From assembly GCA_903833275.1 (NCBI GenBank), contig CAILEP010000007.1:1-64000 (forward strand): a DNA stretch of 64,000 nucleotides. Direction: 5' to 3'. The position numbers were made by a program, and so were the translations under genes. The stretch comes from an uncultured Bdellovibrionales bacterium (lineage in GTDB: Bacteria > Bdellovibrionota > Bdellovibrionia > Bdellovibrionales > UBA1609). Under the pieces are notes generated by a model. The model worked only from the letters and a program-made list of their open reading frames with translations. It was not told the origin of the DNA and did not search any database. Positions within the stretch are counted from its first letter, which is position 1. Every line of letters begins with the position of its first letter. Below are positions 1 through 8,365 of the stretch, piece after piece.

Positions 1-103
1 CCTCATAACTGTAAACACCATATATTAGTCCGTTGTTATCATCCCCGTAAAACTCATTTAATCCCTCATTAAACCAATTTACTTTACTATGATTTGTTAC
101 CAT
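1..103 (-). CDS. partial hypothetical protein, window edge
   Basis: An ATG at 103 (minus strand) lies about 7 bases after an AGGGAG ribosome-binding site. The frame stays open for 34 codons to the window edge, so only the N-terminus is visible. It is rich in Asn, Tyr, Gly and Asp and has no recognisable motif. The DNA here is much more AT-rich than the genes that follow, which suggests a transferred segment. The function is unknown. Confidence 0.45.
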   Translation of the reverse strand, partial: MVTNHSKVNWFNEGLNEFYGDDNNGLIYGVYSYE

Positions 104-226
104 ACATTCTCCCTTTGGGCATAACCCGTTTATCAACACATTATTAAAACTACACTTACACATTATCGTAAAAAAATAAATTTATCTACCTTGCTTTATG
201 AATTCGTGATAAAAGCAACATAATAA

Positions 227-424
227 AAATATCCAAGTAGAATCCCGACGTTGATATTGCATGGCATGAAGGACACGACGATTCCGTTTAAATTTGGTGA
301 AGAGCTTTCAAGAAGCTTCGGGCCGGCGGCAAGAGTTAAATTTGTGCCGGTGCCTAATCGCGAACACAACGACATGTTTCAAGACGCTCTCGTCTGGCAA
401 AGCGTTTATAATTTCACGCATTAG
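227..424 (+). pseudogene. 3' remnant of an alpha/beta hydrolase gene
   Basis: A frame open from 227 to the TAG at 422-424 reads IPTLILHGMKDTTIPF near its start and ends with an EHNDMF stretch. This is the layout of the last third of alpha/beta hydrolases: a strand leading to HG..D with the acid residue, then the catalytic His segment. The nucleophile Ser half is absent and a stop codon at 224-226 closes the frame, so this is a decayed 3' fragment. AT-rich DNA replaces its 5' part. The stop overlaps the convergent gene by four bases. Confidence 0.6.
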
Positions 425-1653
425 TGGCGGTTCTGTTCAGCCTCAACTTGGTCAGCCGTTTTAATGAGATCTTCGATGATCTTTGCCTCTTTAATTTTTT
501 CGGCAATGACATCAGCTGACGCCGTGACTTCATAAATGGCCGGCTGGTTCGCAACATCGACGCTCTCGGCGGTTAGGCTGTTGCGAACCATGTAGTCCAC
601 GACCGAATCAACCGTGATGAGCTGAACAATGCCCACGCTGCGAAAGGCTTGGTCGTTGCAATTGAGAAGGTTTGTCGCATCCCAAAATGGGCCTTTTTTC
701 AACGAACAAGCCAAACTTTCTTTGAGGCCGACGGGTCGTAAAATACTAGGGCGATAGTTGGTTGCCATCAATTGATCTTGCGCTGTCGTGCGATCAAAGA
801 TTTGGCCTACGGGTTTTGTCGCCGCAGCCAAAACTTCAAGCGGCCACTGATTCGAATTTTGATCTTTCAGCTGATAATAGTTTTGCGGAGCCACGCCTTT
901 TCTATTTGAAGGGCCCTTCAGTCGAAAGGGGACGGCGGCGACATTGTACTGCAGGGTGTGAAGGCCCGTGCGAAAAATTTCTCGATGATCGAATATTTCT
1001 CGAATACGTGCCTGCACCTCAGGTATCGGTACGATGACCATGGCCGAATTGGCATAGGCTTTTTTGCTCAAAATCTTTGTGTCCCAAAAAAACTGGTCGA
1101 GAGTTTGAAAGAAAAGATCTGAAGCGCCGTAACGATCGCTTTTCTTATCGCACTCAGATAGCAAATGGGTGATATAAACCCAATCATCTTTTGGCTGTTG
1201 ATCCGCCGGCACGGCTGGGTTGCGCTTGAGCAAAATGCCCATATGCGAATACTTAAGCTGATTTTTAGTAAACAATCGATCCATCATCTGGTTCGACCCG
1301 CTCGTGCCGGTGGCCGCATCGCGATCTTGAGAGTTTGAAATCGCGTGTATCGCCTTCGTCAGTTCTTGAAGATAGTCTTGAAGCGCGACGTTCGGATCAT
1401 CTTTATATATGCGAAGCCCGCTCATGCTTTCGCCTCGACGGGCGATAAAAACAGCATTGAGCTTTTGGCCTTTTGCATTCATCGATTTTTCAACTTCCAC
1501 AACTTTATCGCGAACAAGATTAGCGAGATATTCAGAGGCAAGTTCTTTTGCGGGGGTCACATCTTCGAGGTGGCAGCCGCCGGCATAACTGAATGCGCCG
1601 CTCAATATTACGGTCAAACCGGCGATTGCTTTGGTAATAGTGTTGAGGTTCAT
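421..1653 (-). CDS. exported DUF2145 family protein
   Basis: This 410-residue protein has a signal peptide (cleavage likely near residues 24-26). Family hallmarks are an early AVFIARRGESMSGLR segment, a YSHMGILL motif near residue 136, a WVYITHLLSEC segment and a later LQYNVAAVPF stretch. This arrangement fits DUF2145, a family of unknown function whose conserved Ser-His and Cys positions suggest a cysteine-peptidase-like fold; that fold is an inference. It is longer than typical members, with extra C-terminal residues. It stands alone on the minus strand, and its promoter should lie between 1654 and 1788. Confidence 0.7.
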   Translation of the reverse strand: MNLNTITKAIAGLTVILSGAFSYAGGCHLEDVTPAKELASEYLANLVRDKVVEVEKSMNAKGQKLNAVFIARRGESMSGLRIYKDDPNVALQDYLQELTKAIHAISNSQDRDAATGTSGSNQMMDRLFTKNQLKYSHMGILLKRNPAVPADQQPKDDWVYITHLLSECDKKSDRYGASDLFFQTLDQFFWDTKILSKKAYANSAMVIVPIPEVQARIREIFDHREIFRTGLHTLQYNVAAVPFRLKGPSNRKGVAPQNYYQLKDQNSNQWPLEVLAAATKPVGQIFDRTTAQDQLMATNYRPSILRPVGLKESLACSLKKGPFWDATNLLNCNDQAFRSVGIVQLITVDSVVDYMVRNSLTAESVDVANQPAIYEVTASADVIAEKIKEAKIIEDLIKTADQVEAEQNRH

Positions 1654-1788
1654 TCGTTGCTCCCTAATGGTAACTCGCTATTGTTCGACAGTATAACGGG
1701 TGTATTCGCCTGAATGAAGGGGGTGGGCAAAGAAGAAAGGAGTGTCAATAGTTTGGTCAGATCTAGGGAGGTGTGAATGATTTTGAGC

Positions 1789-1819
1789 AAAAAAAAGCCG
1801 CACTCGAAGTGCGGCTTTT
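1789..1819 (-). terminator. intrinsic terminator of the repetitive exported protein gene
   Basis: A perfect 9-bp stem (AGCCGCACT 1796-1804 with AGTGCGGCT 1808-1816) has a CGA loop. On the minus strand a run of seven T residues follows it. It lies just downstream of the stop codon at 1852. The T-run sits on the minus-strand side, so it mainly terminates that gene. Confidence 0.85.
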
Positions 1820-1851
1820 GCCGAAGATAACAATCTTCAGAAACTTATAAA

Positions 1852-2586
1852 TTACTGACGGCCACCTTTTACAAGGGCGCTGAACGAGCCTTTTGAGCCG
1901 TTAGCAAGGTCAGTAAGAGCTGCTAGCGTAGATTTGCCAGAAGTCTGAGCAGAAGTTACGCTGCCGTTGCCGATGTAAGTGATCGTAGCAGTCGAACCGT
2001 TGTAAATTGCAACAGTTGTGTTCTTCGAAGCAGTGTATACATCGCCTGAAGCAGTCATAACCAACTGAACTGTTTCGCCAGAAGCTGTTTTCAAAGTTCT
2101 GCCTGATGCAGTCATAACGTTACCAGAAGCATCAACAGTTACGCGAATGCCACGGCCAGAAGCGTTAAGGCCACGTGTGCTTGCAGCAGCAGTAGATTGA
2201 ATAACCGCGCCTGATTCATTCACAGTCATGCGAAGAACTTGACCAGATTTAGTTACAACATACGTAGAAGCGGTGCCAGATGCATTAAGAGCAGTAGTAG
2301 AAGCTGCGCCTGAAGCATTTAGAGTAGTTGTAGAAGCTTGAACTGGGTGGCTGATAAGAAACACAGTGCCGTTTGCAACTGCAGTCGAACCTTTACCAAG
2401 TTCAGTAGCTGTCGACGCAACAGCTGCGCCTGATTTTTGTACAACAACAGTTAAACCTGCAGCTGTAGATTGGATCGAGCCAGTCGAAAGATCAGTGCTG
2501 CCTTGGCTAGAAGCTTGGACGCCTGCAAAAGCTGTTGTACCTAGGGTAACAACAAGAGCTGACAGGATCGTTTTAGTATTGGTCAT
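1852..2586 (-). CDS. exported Ser/Thr/Ala/Gly-rich repetitive protein
   Basis: The ATG at 2586 follows an AAGGAGGAACG ribosome-binding site; an upstream in-frame start would add nine residues without such a site. The product is 244 residues: a signal peptide ending near AFA, then a low-complexity body built on ASG, STTALNASG and TASG units. There is no Cys and little charge. The pattern suggests a beta-rich, extended or fibrous secreted or surface protein, but no family is recognised. It is a single-gene unit with its own strong terminator, which suggests high expression. Confidence 0.7.
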   Translation of the reverse strand: MTNTKTILSALVVTLGTTAFAGVQASSQGSTDLSTGSIQSTAAGLTVVVQKSGAAVASTATELGKGSTAVANGTVFLISHPVQASTTTLNASGAASTTALNASGTASTYVVTKSGQVLRMTVNESGAVIQSTAAASTRGLNASGRGIRVTVDASGNVMTASGRTLKTASGETVQLVMTASGDVYTASKNTTVAIYNGSTATITYIGNGSVTSAQTSGKSTLAALTDLANGSKGSFSALVKGGRQ

Positions 2587-2987
2587 TCGTTCCTCCTTAA
2601 AGAATCCCCGCAAAAGGATCGGTTATTGGTCTTTATCTTTTAATTCGTTATTTACGAGTGCCGTTATATCGCAGCGCCGCAATCACCGAAAGTGAGAACC
2701 ATATTTTGGTAATCATTCTATGCTTACTTGAATAATGTTCAGGAGATTCAATGAAATACTAGGGGATAATTACCCATAAATATTTTGTCATGAGCTTTCA
2801 TTCTGCTCCTTGATTTGGGCATTAAACATGATGCAAGACATGACTTAATATCAATAATTTCAAATAGTTAGCGCGCGCTGCACAAATTTGCGTCAATTGT
2901 GGCAAGGGCTTGAAATTCGCAACTTTTGGAATAGATTACAGGCGATAGGGATATTTAGCTCTTTCGAGCATAAAAAGGGGAGGACTT
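2587..2987. other. 401-bp divergent intergenic region
   Basis: This stretch separates two divergently transcribed exported-protein genes and should carry both promoters. Open frames here have no ribosome-binding site and look random. A GCGCGCGC run occurs near 2871-2878. No repeat, RNA gene or convincing -35/-10 pair was identified. Confidence 0.5.
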
Positions 2988-3725
2988 ATGAACGATCAAA
3001 TCTTATCAGTTTCGCGCACCTTAATTTTTGTGGCTTCTATCGCGGTGGCAGGTGCCGTCTTCGCAGACAATCCACCAGCAGATAAAGACCAGCCTGAGAT
3101 CGTGTCGGTTCCATTGACGAACGCTTACATCCCGAGCGGTTTTGATAGCAACGATCGCGTTCGCTTAATGGTTGAGGGTTACTTTCCGAGCACTTGCTAT
3201 CGCGTTCGCGAACCACAGTTAGACCGTAACGATGGGGCAATTGCCGTAAATCAAACGGCCTTTAAGTACAACGGCCCGTGCCTTTGGATGATGGTTTCTT
3301 ATTCTCAGCCAATCAATGTCGGTATTTTAAAATCAAGCACTTACACTCTTAAAGACAACCACACTGGTCGCGTGCTAGGCCAGCTACCCATTAAGGTGGC
3401 AGTAAATAACGGCCCCGATGATTTCATGTACGCAAACGTAAAAGATGCCTATGTGGCATTTGTTGATGGCAACAAGCGTGCAATCGTTCTCACTGGTGTT
3501 CTGCCCGGCGACTGTTGGTCGCTGAAAGAAAAAAGAATTTTTCAAGATGGTAAGAATGTGCTTACGGTTTTGCCCATTCTCGAAAAAACCGAGCGTGCTC
3601 AGTGTAACGATTATGAGATACCGTTCGTTTCGACGATTGATATCCCGGCCGTTGCGGCAGGTCGATACATGTTGCACGTTCGAAGTTTGAATGGCGACTC
3701 AGTTGCTAAGCTGGTTGATCTATAG
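2988..3725 (+). CDS. exported protein with two similar Cys-containing repeats
   Basis: The start is supported by GGGGAGGA seven bases upstream. The 245-residue product has a signal peptide ending near AVFA. After it come two related units of about 85 residues. Each has a G-(Y/V)-(F/L)-P-x-x-C-(Y/W) segment, a second Cys about 30 residues later, and a strand-rich tail. The Cys pairs could form one disulfide per unit in the periplasm or outside the cell. No named family is recognised. It is monocistronic. Confidence 0.7.
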   Translation: MNDQILSVSRTLIFVASIAVAGAVFADNPPADKDQPEIVSVPLTNAYIPSGFDSNDRVRLMVEGYFPSTCYRVREPQLDRNDGAIAVNQTAFKYNGPCLWMMVSYSQPINVGILKSSTYTLKDNHTGRVLGQLPIKVAVNNGPDDFMYANVKDAYVAFVDGNKRAIVLTGVLPGDCWSLKEKRIFQDGKNVLTVLPILEKTERAQCNDYEIPFVSTIDIPAVAAGRYMLHVRSLNGDSVAKLVDL

Positions 3726-3758
3726 TTCTTGATGTGAGCGATTGATAGAAATAGGCTA

Positions 3759-3824
3759 GCCCCCTGGATAAAGGTTCGGTTTTACTTCAGCATATGATAG
3801 TTTAACCGAAAAGAATCAGGGGGC
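3759..3824 (+). promoter_or_regulatory. nested inverted repeats masking the desaturase ribosome-binding site
   Basis: The outer arms GCCCCCTG (3759-3766) and CAGGGGGC (3817-3824) are perfect complements. The inner arms TTCGGTT (3775-3781) and AACCGAA (3804-3810) nest inside them. The AGGGGG of the outer right arm is the only ribosome-binding site for the ATG at 3830, so the folded leader would hide it. A cis-acting translational control, for example by temperature, is an inference. Confidence 0.55.
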
Positions 3825-3829
3825 CATGC

Positions 3830-4981
3830 ATGAGTGAAAATTCGAAGCCAAGCCACGCGTCTCAGTTTACCTTTAGAAATTTAAATTGGATCAACGCAAG
3901 CTTTCTTACGCTGGCGCCACTGCTCGTGGTGATCTCTTTGCCCGTCCATTTATACAAATATGGTTTTGATTGGCGACTTATCGCATTGTTTCTTTTTTAT
4001 TATATGGCGACCGGTGTTTCGATTACAGCTGGCTACCATCGTCTTTTTTCTCATCGAAGTTATGACGCCTCGAAATTTATTAAGATTCTCTATTTGCTCT
4101 TTGGGGCAGCGGCGCTCGAAGGCTCCGTTCTAAAATGGTGTACAGACCACCGACGGCATCACAAATTTGTCGACACCGAGGATGACCCTTATACGATCAA
4201 GCGCGGGTTTTTCTATGCCCATATTGGCTGGGTCTACCTCAAAGAAGACCCTAAGTATGCCGGCGTGAGAGCAGCCGATTTAGCAAATGACCCGCTTGTG
4301 CGCTGGCAAAATGACAATTATTTTGCGATCGCAATTCTCGTCGGGTTTTTATTGCCAACTTTGATCGGTTTCTTAATTGGCTCGCCATGGGGCGGTTTGA
4401 TTTTCGGCGGCTTTTTGCGAGTGGTCGTGACCCATCACTGTACATTTTTTATCAATTCTCTTTGCCATATGTGGGGCAGCCAGCCTTATGGAGATAAAAC
4501 AACTGCGCGGGATAATTTCGTTCTTGCGTTTTTAACCTACGGCGAGGGTTATCATAATTTTCACCATCGCTTTGAGGGTGATTTTAGAAATGGGTTGCGT
4601 TGGTATCAATGGGACCCAACCAAATGGTGGATTCAAACGCTCTCAGCTTTTAGCTTAGCCCGTAACCTAAGAAAAATATCAGAAAGTGAAATTCTAAAGG
4701 CGCGTTTGGTTGCGGACGAAACCAAACTCATTCAATGGGGTTTCTACGACGACAGCCTTCGCGAGCTTAAAAAAACAATTGAAGAGTCACAGAAAAAAAT
4801 TTTTCAATTTAAAGCGCGCTACAAAGAGTTGAAGAGCGATATTACAATACAGCGTGATGTGAAAATTCAAGAGATTAGGTATGAGCTTGAAAAAGCGCGA
4901 GCTGAGTTTAATCTAGCGCTTCAGCAATGGCGCAGACTCTGCCGGGCGTACAGTGAACAGGTCGCGATTCAGGCGTTGTAG
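3830..4981 (+). CDS. acyl-CoA/fatty-acid delta-9 type desaturase with C-terminal coiled coil
   Basis: This is a membrane di-iron desaturase that puts a double bond in acyl chains to tune membrane fluidity. The three histidine boxes are visible: HRLFSH near residue 70, HRRHH near 107 and EGYHNFHH near 240. They are separated by hydrophobic membrane segments. The family core ends near residue 290. The last 90 or so residues are charged and helical (repeated Lys/Glu heptads), an unusual coiled-coil tail. The leader can fold over the ribosome-binding site. Its 3' end overlaps the convergent protease gene by 69 bases. Confidence 0.9.
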   Translation: MSENSKPSHASQFTFRNLNWINASFLTLAPLLVVISLPVHLYKYGFDWRLIALFLFYYMATGVSITAGYHRLFSHRSYDASKFIKILYLLFGAAALEGSVLKWCTDHRRHHKFVDTEDDPYTIKRGFFYAHIGWVYLKEDPKYAGVRAADLANDPLVRWQNDNYFAIAILVGFLLPTLIGFLIGSPWGGLIFGGFLRVVVTHHCTFFINSLCHMWGSQPYGDKTTARDNFVLAFLTYGEGYHNFHHRFEGDFRNGLRWYQWDPTKWWIQTLSAFSLARNLRKISESEILKARLVADETKLIQWGFYDDSLRELKKTIEESQKKIFQFKARYKELKSDITIQRDVKIQEIRYELEKARAEFNLALQQWRRLCRAYSEQVAIQAL

Positions 4982-6046
4982 ACTAAAGATCGGGGCCCCT
5001 GAGGCGGTTTGCCCTTCGGGTAAGGTCGTAAGCGACGTCAGCGCATTTACGCAACCAGAGCTCTGCGTTTTATTTAACAATTGATCATTTATATCGACCA
5101 CAGACATCAGCTGGCGCTTTATGAATGCGGCACTTGGGTGTTCGGCGTGCATCGATAGATAGAGAGCGGCTACGCCTGTCACCAGAGCTGTTGCCTGCGA
5201 GGTGCCCGTCATCCGGCCGTAACGACCGCCTGGCAGGGTCGAAAACAGGTCTTCGCCAGGGGCCGCGATATCAACGGTCTTCGGGCCGAAATTACTTGAA
5301 GTTAGTAGACGGTCGGCGCCGTTGCGAAGCGAAGCTACGGAGATTAAGTTTTCGAGCCCGTAGGAGGCTGGGTAGAAACCATGCCGATCATTGTTCAGGC
5401 CACTATTGCCGGCGGCGGCGACGATAAGTATGTCGGTGCGGCTCGCTTCTCGAATCACCATTTCTTCGTCATTGCTTTTTGAATCGCCTCCACTTGAAAA
5501 ATTGATAATGTCGGCGTGCATTTTAATCGCATATTGAATCGCCGCTGTCGAACTCTCCAGGTTGCTGTGATGTGCAGCAACGGGATCGTAATATTTCAAA
5601 ACCATTAGTTTCACGTTGGGGGCGACTCCTTGAAAGGCGTAGGGGGCCATTCTTTTGGCAGCAATGAGGCCGGCAATGTGAGTGCCGTGACCATGATGGT
5701 CGCTCAAATCGTTATTGTTGCTGGCGAAATTCCAGCCATTAACGTCGTCAATAAAGCCGTTGCTATCGTCGTCAATTTGGTTTTTTTCTTTGGGCGCGCC
5801 GTTTGGGTCGCGGCCACTCTCACCCGGGTTTACCCATAATGCGTCCTTAAGTGCGGGGTGGTTCACATCGATGCCTGTATCGACGACAGCGATTAGCACA
5901 TGGTCGCCCTTCGCGAAGGAGTGCGACTGGCTGAGATGCATTCGCGAGTCGAGCGCGTCGGCGTCGGCAGGTTGAATGAAGTGGACGTGCACCAAAAGAC
6001 CGCAGAGCAGCCCAAGACATCTTGTGGTTTTACAATGACTAATCAT
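4913..6046 (-). CDS. secreted subtilisin-like serine protease (S8)
   Basis: A 377-residue S8 peptidase with a signal peptide and almost no propeptide. The catalytic triad is clear: Asp in AVVDTGID near residue 56, His in HGHGTHIAG near 118 and Ser in GTSQATA near 280, with the oxyanion Asn in AAAGNSG. An AGAGGTG ribosome-binding site precedes the ATG. The start overlaps the stop of the upstream Rhs-like gene by eight bases, so the two are translationally coupled. About 60 C-terminal residues after the catalytic core have no known domain. It probably acts outside the cytoplasm. Confidence 0.92.
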   Translation of the reverse strand: MISHCKTTRCLGLLCGLLVHVHFIQPADADALDSRMHLSQSHSFAKGDHVLIAVVDTGIDVNHPALKDALWVNPGESGRDPNGAPKEKNQIDDDSNGFIDDVNGWNFASNNNDLSDHHGHGTHIAGLIAAKRMAPYAFQGVAPNVKLMVLKYYDPVAAHHSNLESSTAAIQYAIKMHADIINFSSGGDSKSNDEEMVIREASRTDILIVAAAGNSGLNNDRHGFYPASYGLENLISVASLRNGADRLLTSSNFGPKTVDIAAPGEDLFSTLPGGRYGRMTGTSQATALVTGVAALYLSMHAEHPSAAFIKRQLMSVVDINDQLLNKTQSSGCVNALTSLTTLPEGQTASGAPIFSLQRLNRDLFTVRPAESAPLLKR

Positions 6047-6923
6047 ATTTCACCTCTTGTTGGTGACCATCGAGGTCGACAACGCGCAGTCGTCTTAATC
6101 TCATTTGCCCGGTGCCAGGTACAGGGGAGTGCACGAACTCATATTGATTTGTTTGCAATGCTTGGCCCCAGCAGAGACGGCGATGCTTGGTGGTTTGAAT
6201 CTGCTCGTGATTTACCAGATCTTTGGTGGCGTAATCGAACCAGTCAGTGCAGCGCTTGTCGTCAGCAATGGCAGTGACACGGTCATAGGCTAAGTCATAC
6301 TCGATTCGAAACTGAATTCTATCGTGAGCTTTTACTTCAACCAGATTGCGACTGAGATCGTAGCGATAAGACTCAGAGGCGGGGGCCGCCCCAGAGCCAA
6401 ATCCGCGAGGGACAACGGATTCGACGTGGCTCAGAATGTTATTTTTGTAGGTAAATCTCAAACCATAGCCATCGTCACGATTAATACCGACCAAAAGGGT
6501 TTGGGCTGTGTCGAAGGTGAAGATCACCCGGCGCCCTTGTTCGTCCGTCAGAAGCCAAGTCTGACTCGATATTTTATGTAAGCGGTTCGCGTAACTGTAG
6601 GTTGGTGGCGGGGTTGTTTCGCAAAAGCGCGGGCTTGCCGAAAAATTCAGGGGCTCTGAGTATGAGAAATATTTGTCAAAAGAGCTACACCAGCGAAATC
6701 CGAAAATGCCGCGGTAGTGTGAGCGGCTTCGGTACTGGCGATCGATCGTTAGAGGCGAGTCGTCAGCCGGCCCAACCTGGTTGAGCCATTGATTGGTAAA
6801 GCTGCCCTCGCGGGTATCGACGTCGGCCATTGTGGGTGGGGCGTAGGTTACCGTGCCTAGCACCAAAACGCCGATTACAACTAACTTGCTGGTGCTTGCT
6901 CTCTTTTTATTTTTGTTTTTCAT
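6039..6923 (-). CDS. short exported Rhs/YD-repeat-like protein
   Basis: The ATG at 6923 starts MKNKNKKR and a hydrophobic signal; a TTG 18 bases upstream is an alternative. The sequence has an Rhs N-terminal look (DUF6531-like): REGSFTNQW, then LTIDRQYRSRSHYRGIFGFRW, then strand-rich YD-type units such as GYGLRFTYKNNIL and YRYDLSRNLVEV. It stops after about 295 residues, without the long barrel or toxic C-terminus of full Rhs proteins. It sits first in a two-gene operon with the secreted subtilisin. It may be a cut-down Rhs shell or adhesin; its function is inferred only. Confidence 0.65.
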   Translation of the reverse strand: MKNKNKKRASTSKLVVIGVLVLGTVTYAPPTMADVDTREGSFTNQWLNQVGPADDSPLTIDRQYRSRSHYRGIFGFRWCSSFDKYFSYSEPLNFSASPRFCETTPPPTYSYANRLHKISSQTWLLTDEQGRRVIFTFDTAQTLLVGINRDDGYGLRFTYKNNILSHVESVVPRGFGSGAAPASESYRYDLSRNLVEVKAHDRIQFRIEYDLAYDRVTAIADDKRCTDWFDYATKDLVNHEQIQTTKHRRLCWGQALQTNQYEFVHSPVPGTGQMRLRRLRVVDLDGHQQEVKYD

Positions 6924-6944
6924 AACTAGGTGACATTGCAACCA

Positions 6945-6967
6945 AAAGGCCAGGTGTGTCGGCCTTT
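6945..6967 (-). promoter_or_regulatory. hairpin in the leader of the Rhs-like/subtilisin operon
   Basis: Arms AAAGGCC (6945-6951) and GGCCTTT (6961-6967) are perfect, with a 9-base loop. On the minus strand the stem is followed by TTTTGG and lies 21 bases before the ATG at 6923. It resembles a weak intrinsic terminator or attenuator inside the leader. Confidence 0.45.
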
Positions 6968-7156
6968 ATGCTGTCGTCGTCTGTTAGCATCCGCGCACTT
7001 GCCTGTTAGCAGAACGGTGTAGGGCGAATCGCACAGCTGCCTAATTGAAAGGTCGTGTTGATTTCTATGCACAGTTGTCTACGTTTTGTGCGGCTGGTTA
7101 AAAATGAGATTAGCGACCTCGGCGGTGGTCGAGTCCATAAGCGTTTTGGGGTCGGC

Positions 7157-7162
7157 TATAAT
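7157..7162 (+). promoter_or_regulatory. candidate -10 box of the diguanylate cyclase gene
   Basis: A perfect TATAAT sits 75 bases before the GTG start. The hexamer 17 bases upstream (TCCATA) matches a sigma-70 -35 box poorly. An activator or an alternative start region is possible. Confidence 0.4.
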
Positions 7163-7237
7163 CGCGGTAGCGTTCATATTGCTCGAGTGCTTTCCGATAA
7201 GTACTTATAGATTTAATCGTCGTTTACGAGGTCATGA

Positions 7238-8344
7238 GTGAAACAATGGGTTGCCAAATTAATCGAACAATTTGAAGTCGATCGCGGTGCAAAATCGACG
7301 CGGTTCTCAGGGCAATCTGATGACGCCGAGTTAAGCGAAGATCGTGCGACATTGCTTTATATAATCGACGTCTATAATAAAAACTTGTTTGATTTCGAAA
7401 AGCAACCTGTGCGAAAAGTTCGTGAGATTCTTGATGAATTTAGTAAGGCACTGATAAATAAAAATTCAAATTTTGACAAACTGCTCTTTCGAGTGCGGCA
7501 ATTTTTTTCAACCCATAGGGTGGATGAACACTCTTATGTTCAAAACACCTTCAATGATTTTAAAAATATCATTTGGGACTTTGCTGACCAACTGAGTGAA
7601 GATATTCGCTTTGAGCAGATTAAGGACGCTGAAATTCAAGAAAATCTTATTCAGTTGCGCGAGGCCGTTGAGGCCAATTCAATCGAAGATTTAAAAGTAA
7701 AATCTCGCGAGTTCATTGACTATTACGTCGAGCAGCAGACGCGAAGAGATGAGCGGCGCAGTAAGAGCTTATCGCTAATAAAGACAAACTTGAATCACGT
7801 AAAAGAGAAACTGGCGGTGGCCAATGAGCGAATGCTTGTTGACCACCTAACTGGCGCTTTCAACCGGTTGGCTTTTGACGAGAGAATCAGCGATTTGATT
7901 CGTGAAGCCAGACCTTCGAATCAATCAGCAATTCTGATTTATTTCGATCTCGATCATTTTAAAAAGGTGAACGACACTTTCGGGCACGACGGTGGCGACG
8001 AGGTTTTGAAGGAGTGCGTGAAGCGCGTCAAAAAATTATTTAATCGTTCGACCGACTTTTTTGCGCGAATCGGCGGAGAAGAATTTGCAATTCTACTCAA
8101 TGGCAGCTCAGTTGAAGAGTCAATTTTGCGCGCTGAAGAATTGCTTGCACTTGTGCGCGGCTCTTCGGTTGTACACAAAAGTTTTCAAATTCGCTTTACC
8201 GTTTCAATGGGCATCGCTGAACATTCGAAAAACGAATCGGCCGAAGACTGGATTAAGCGAGCTGATAGTGCCCTCTATCAGTCAAAGGCGTCGGGCCGCG
8301 ATCGATACACCTTGGCCCCGCCCGGGCATTTGCGTGTGGCCTAA
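7238..8344 (+). CDS. diguanylate cyclase (GGDEF domain)
   Basis: The C-terminal half is a complete GGDEF domain that makes cyclic di-GMP from two GTP. It has DHLTGAFNR, FDLDHFKKVNDTFGH and the active-site GGEEF near residue 279. RSTD lies five residues before GGEEF, so the product-inhibition I-site (RxxD) is kept. The first 200 or so residues are charged, helical and soluble with no membrane segment, probably a sensory or dimerisation region. A GTG start after ACGAGG is used; the nearby ATG is out of frame. The HD-GYP protein at 16337 could oppose it. Confidence 0.92.
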   Translation: MKQWVAKLIEQFEVDRGAKSTRFSGQSDDAELSEDRATLLYIIDVYNKNLFDFEKQPVRKVREILDEFSKALINKNSNFDKLLFRVRQFFSTHRVDEHSYVQNTFNDFKNIIWDFADQLSEDIRFEQIKDAEIQENLIQLREAVEANSIEDLKVKSREFIDYYVEQQTRRDERRSKSLSLIKTNLNHVKEKLAVANERMLVDHLTGAFNRLAFDERISDLIREARPSNQSAILIYFDLDHFKKVNDTFGHDGGDEVLKECVKRVKKLFNRSTDFFARIGGEEFAILLNGSSVEESILRAEELLALVRGSSVVHKSFQIRFTVSMGIAEHSKNESAEDWIKRADSALYQSKASGRDRYTLAPPGHLRVA

Positions 8345-8365
8345 TAGCATCGATCTTAGCGGCGG

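Larger units (their letters stand above)
6924..7237. other. 314-bp divergent intergenic region
   Basis: This region holds the leader of the Rhs-like operon (minus) and the promoter of the diguanylate cyclase (plus). It contains a hairpin at 6945-6967, two copies of CTGTTAGCA near 6982 and 7003, and a TATAAT at 7157-7162. Nothing coding was found. Confidence 0.5.

Noticed and set aside
5673-5686. Sigma-54-like sequence on the minus strand
   Set aside because: It fits GGCAC-N5-TTGC but lies inside the subtilisin coding region with no gene start downstream in a fitting place.
7190-7197. FliA-type flagellar promoter before the diguanylate cyclase
   Set aside because: The CCGATAA-like part is present but the upstream TAAA box is missing at the needed distance.
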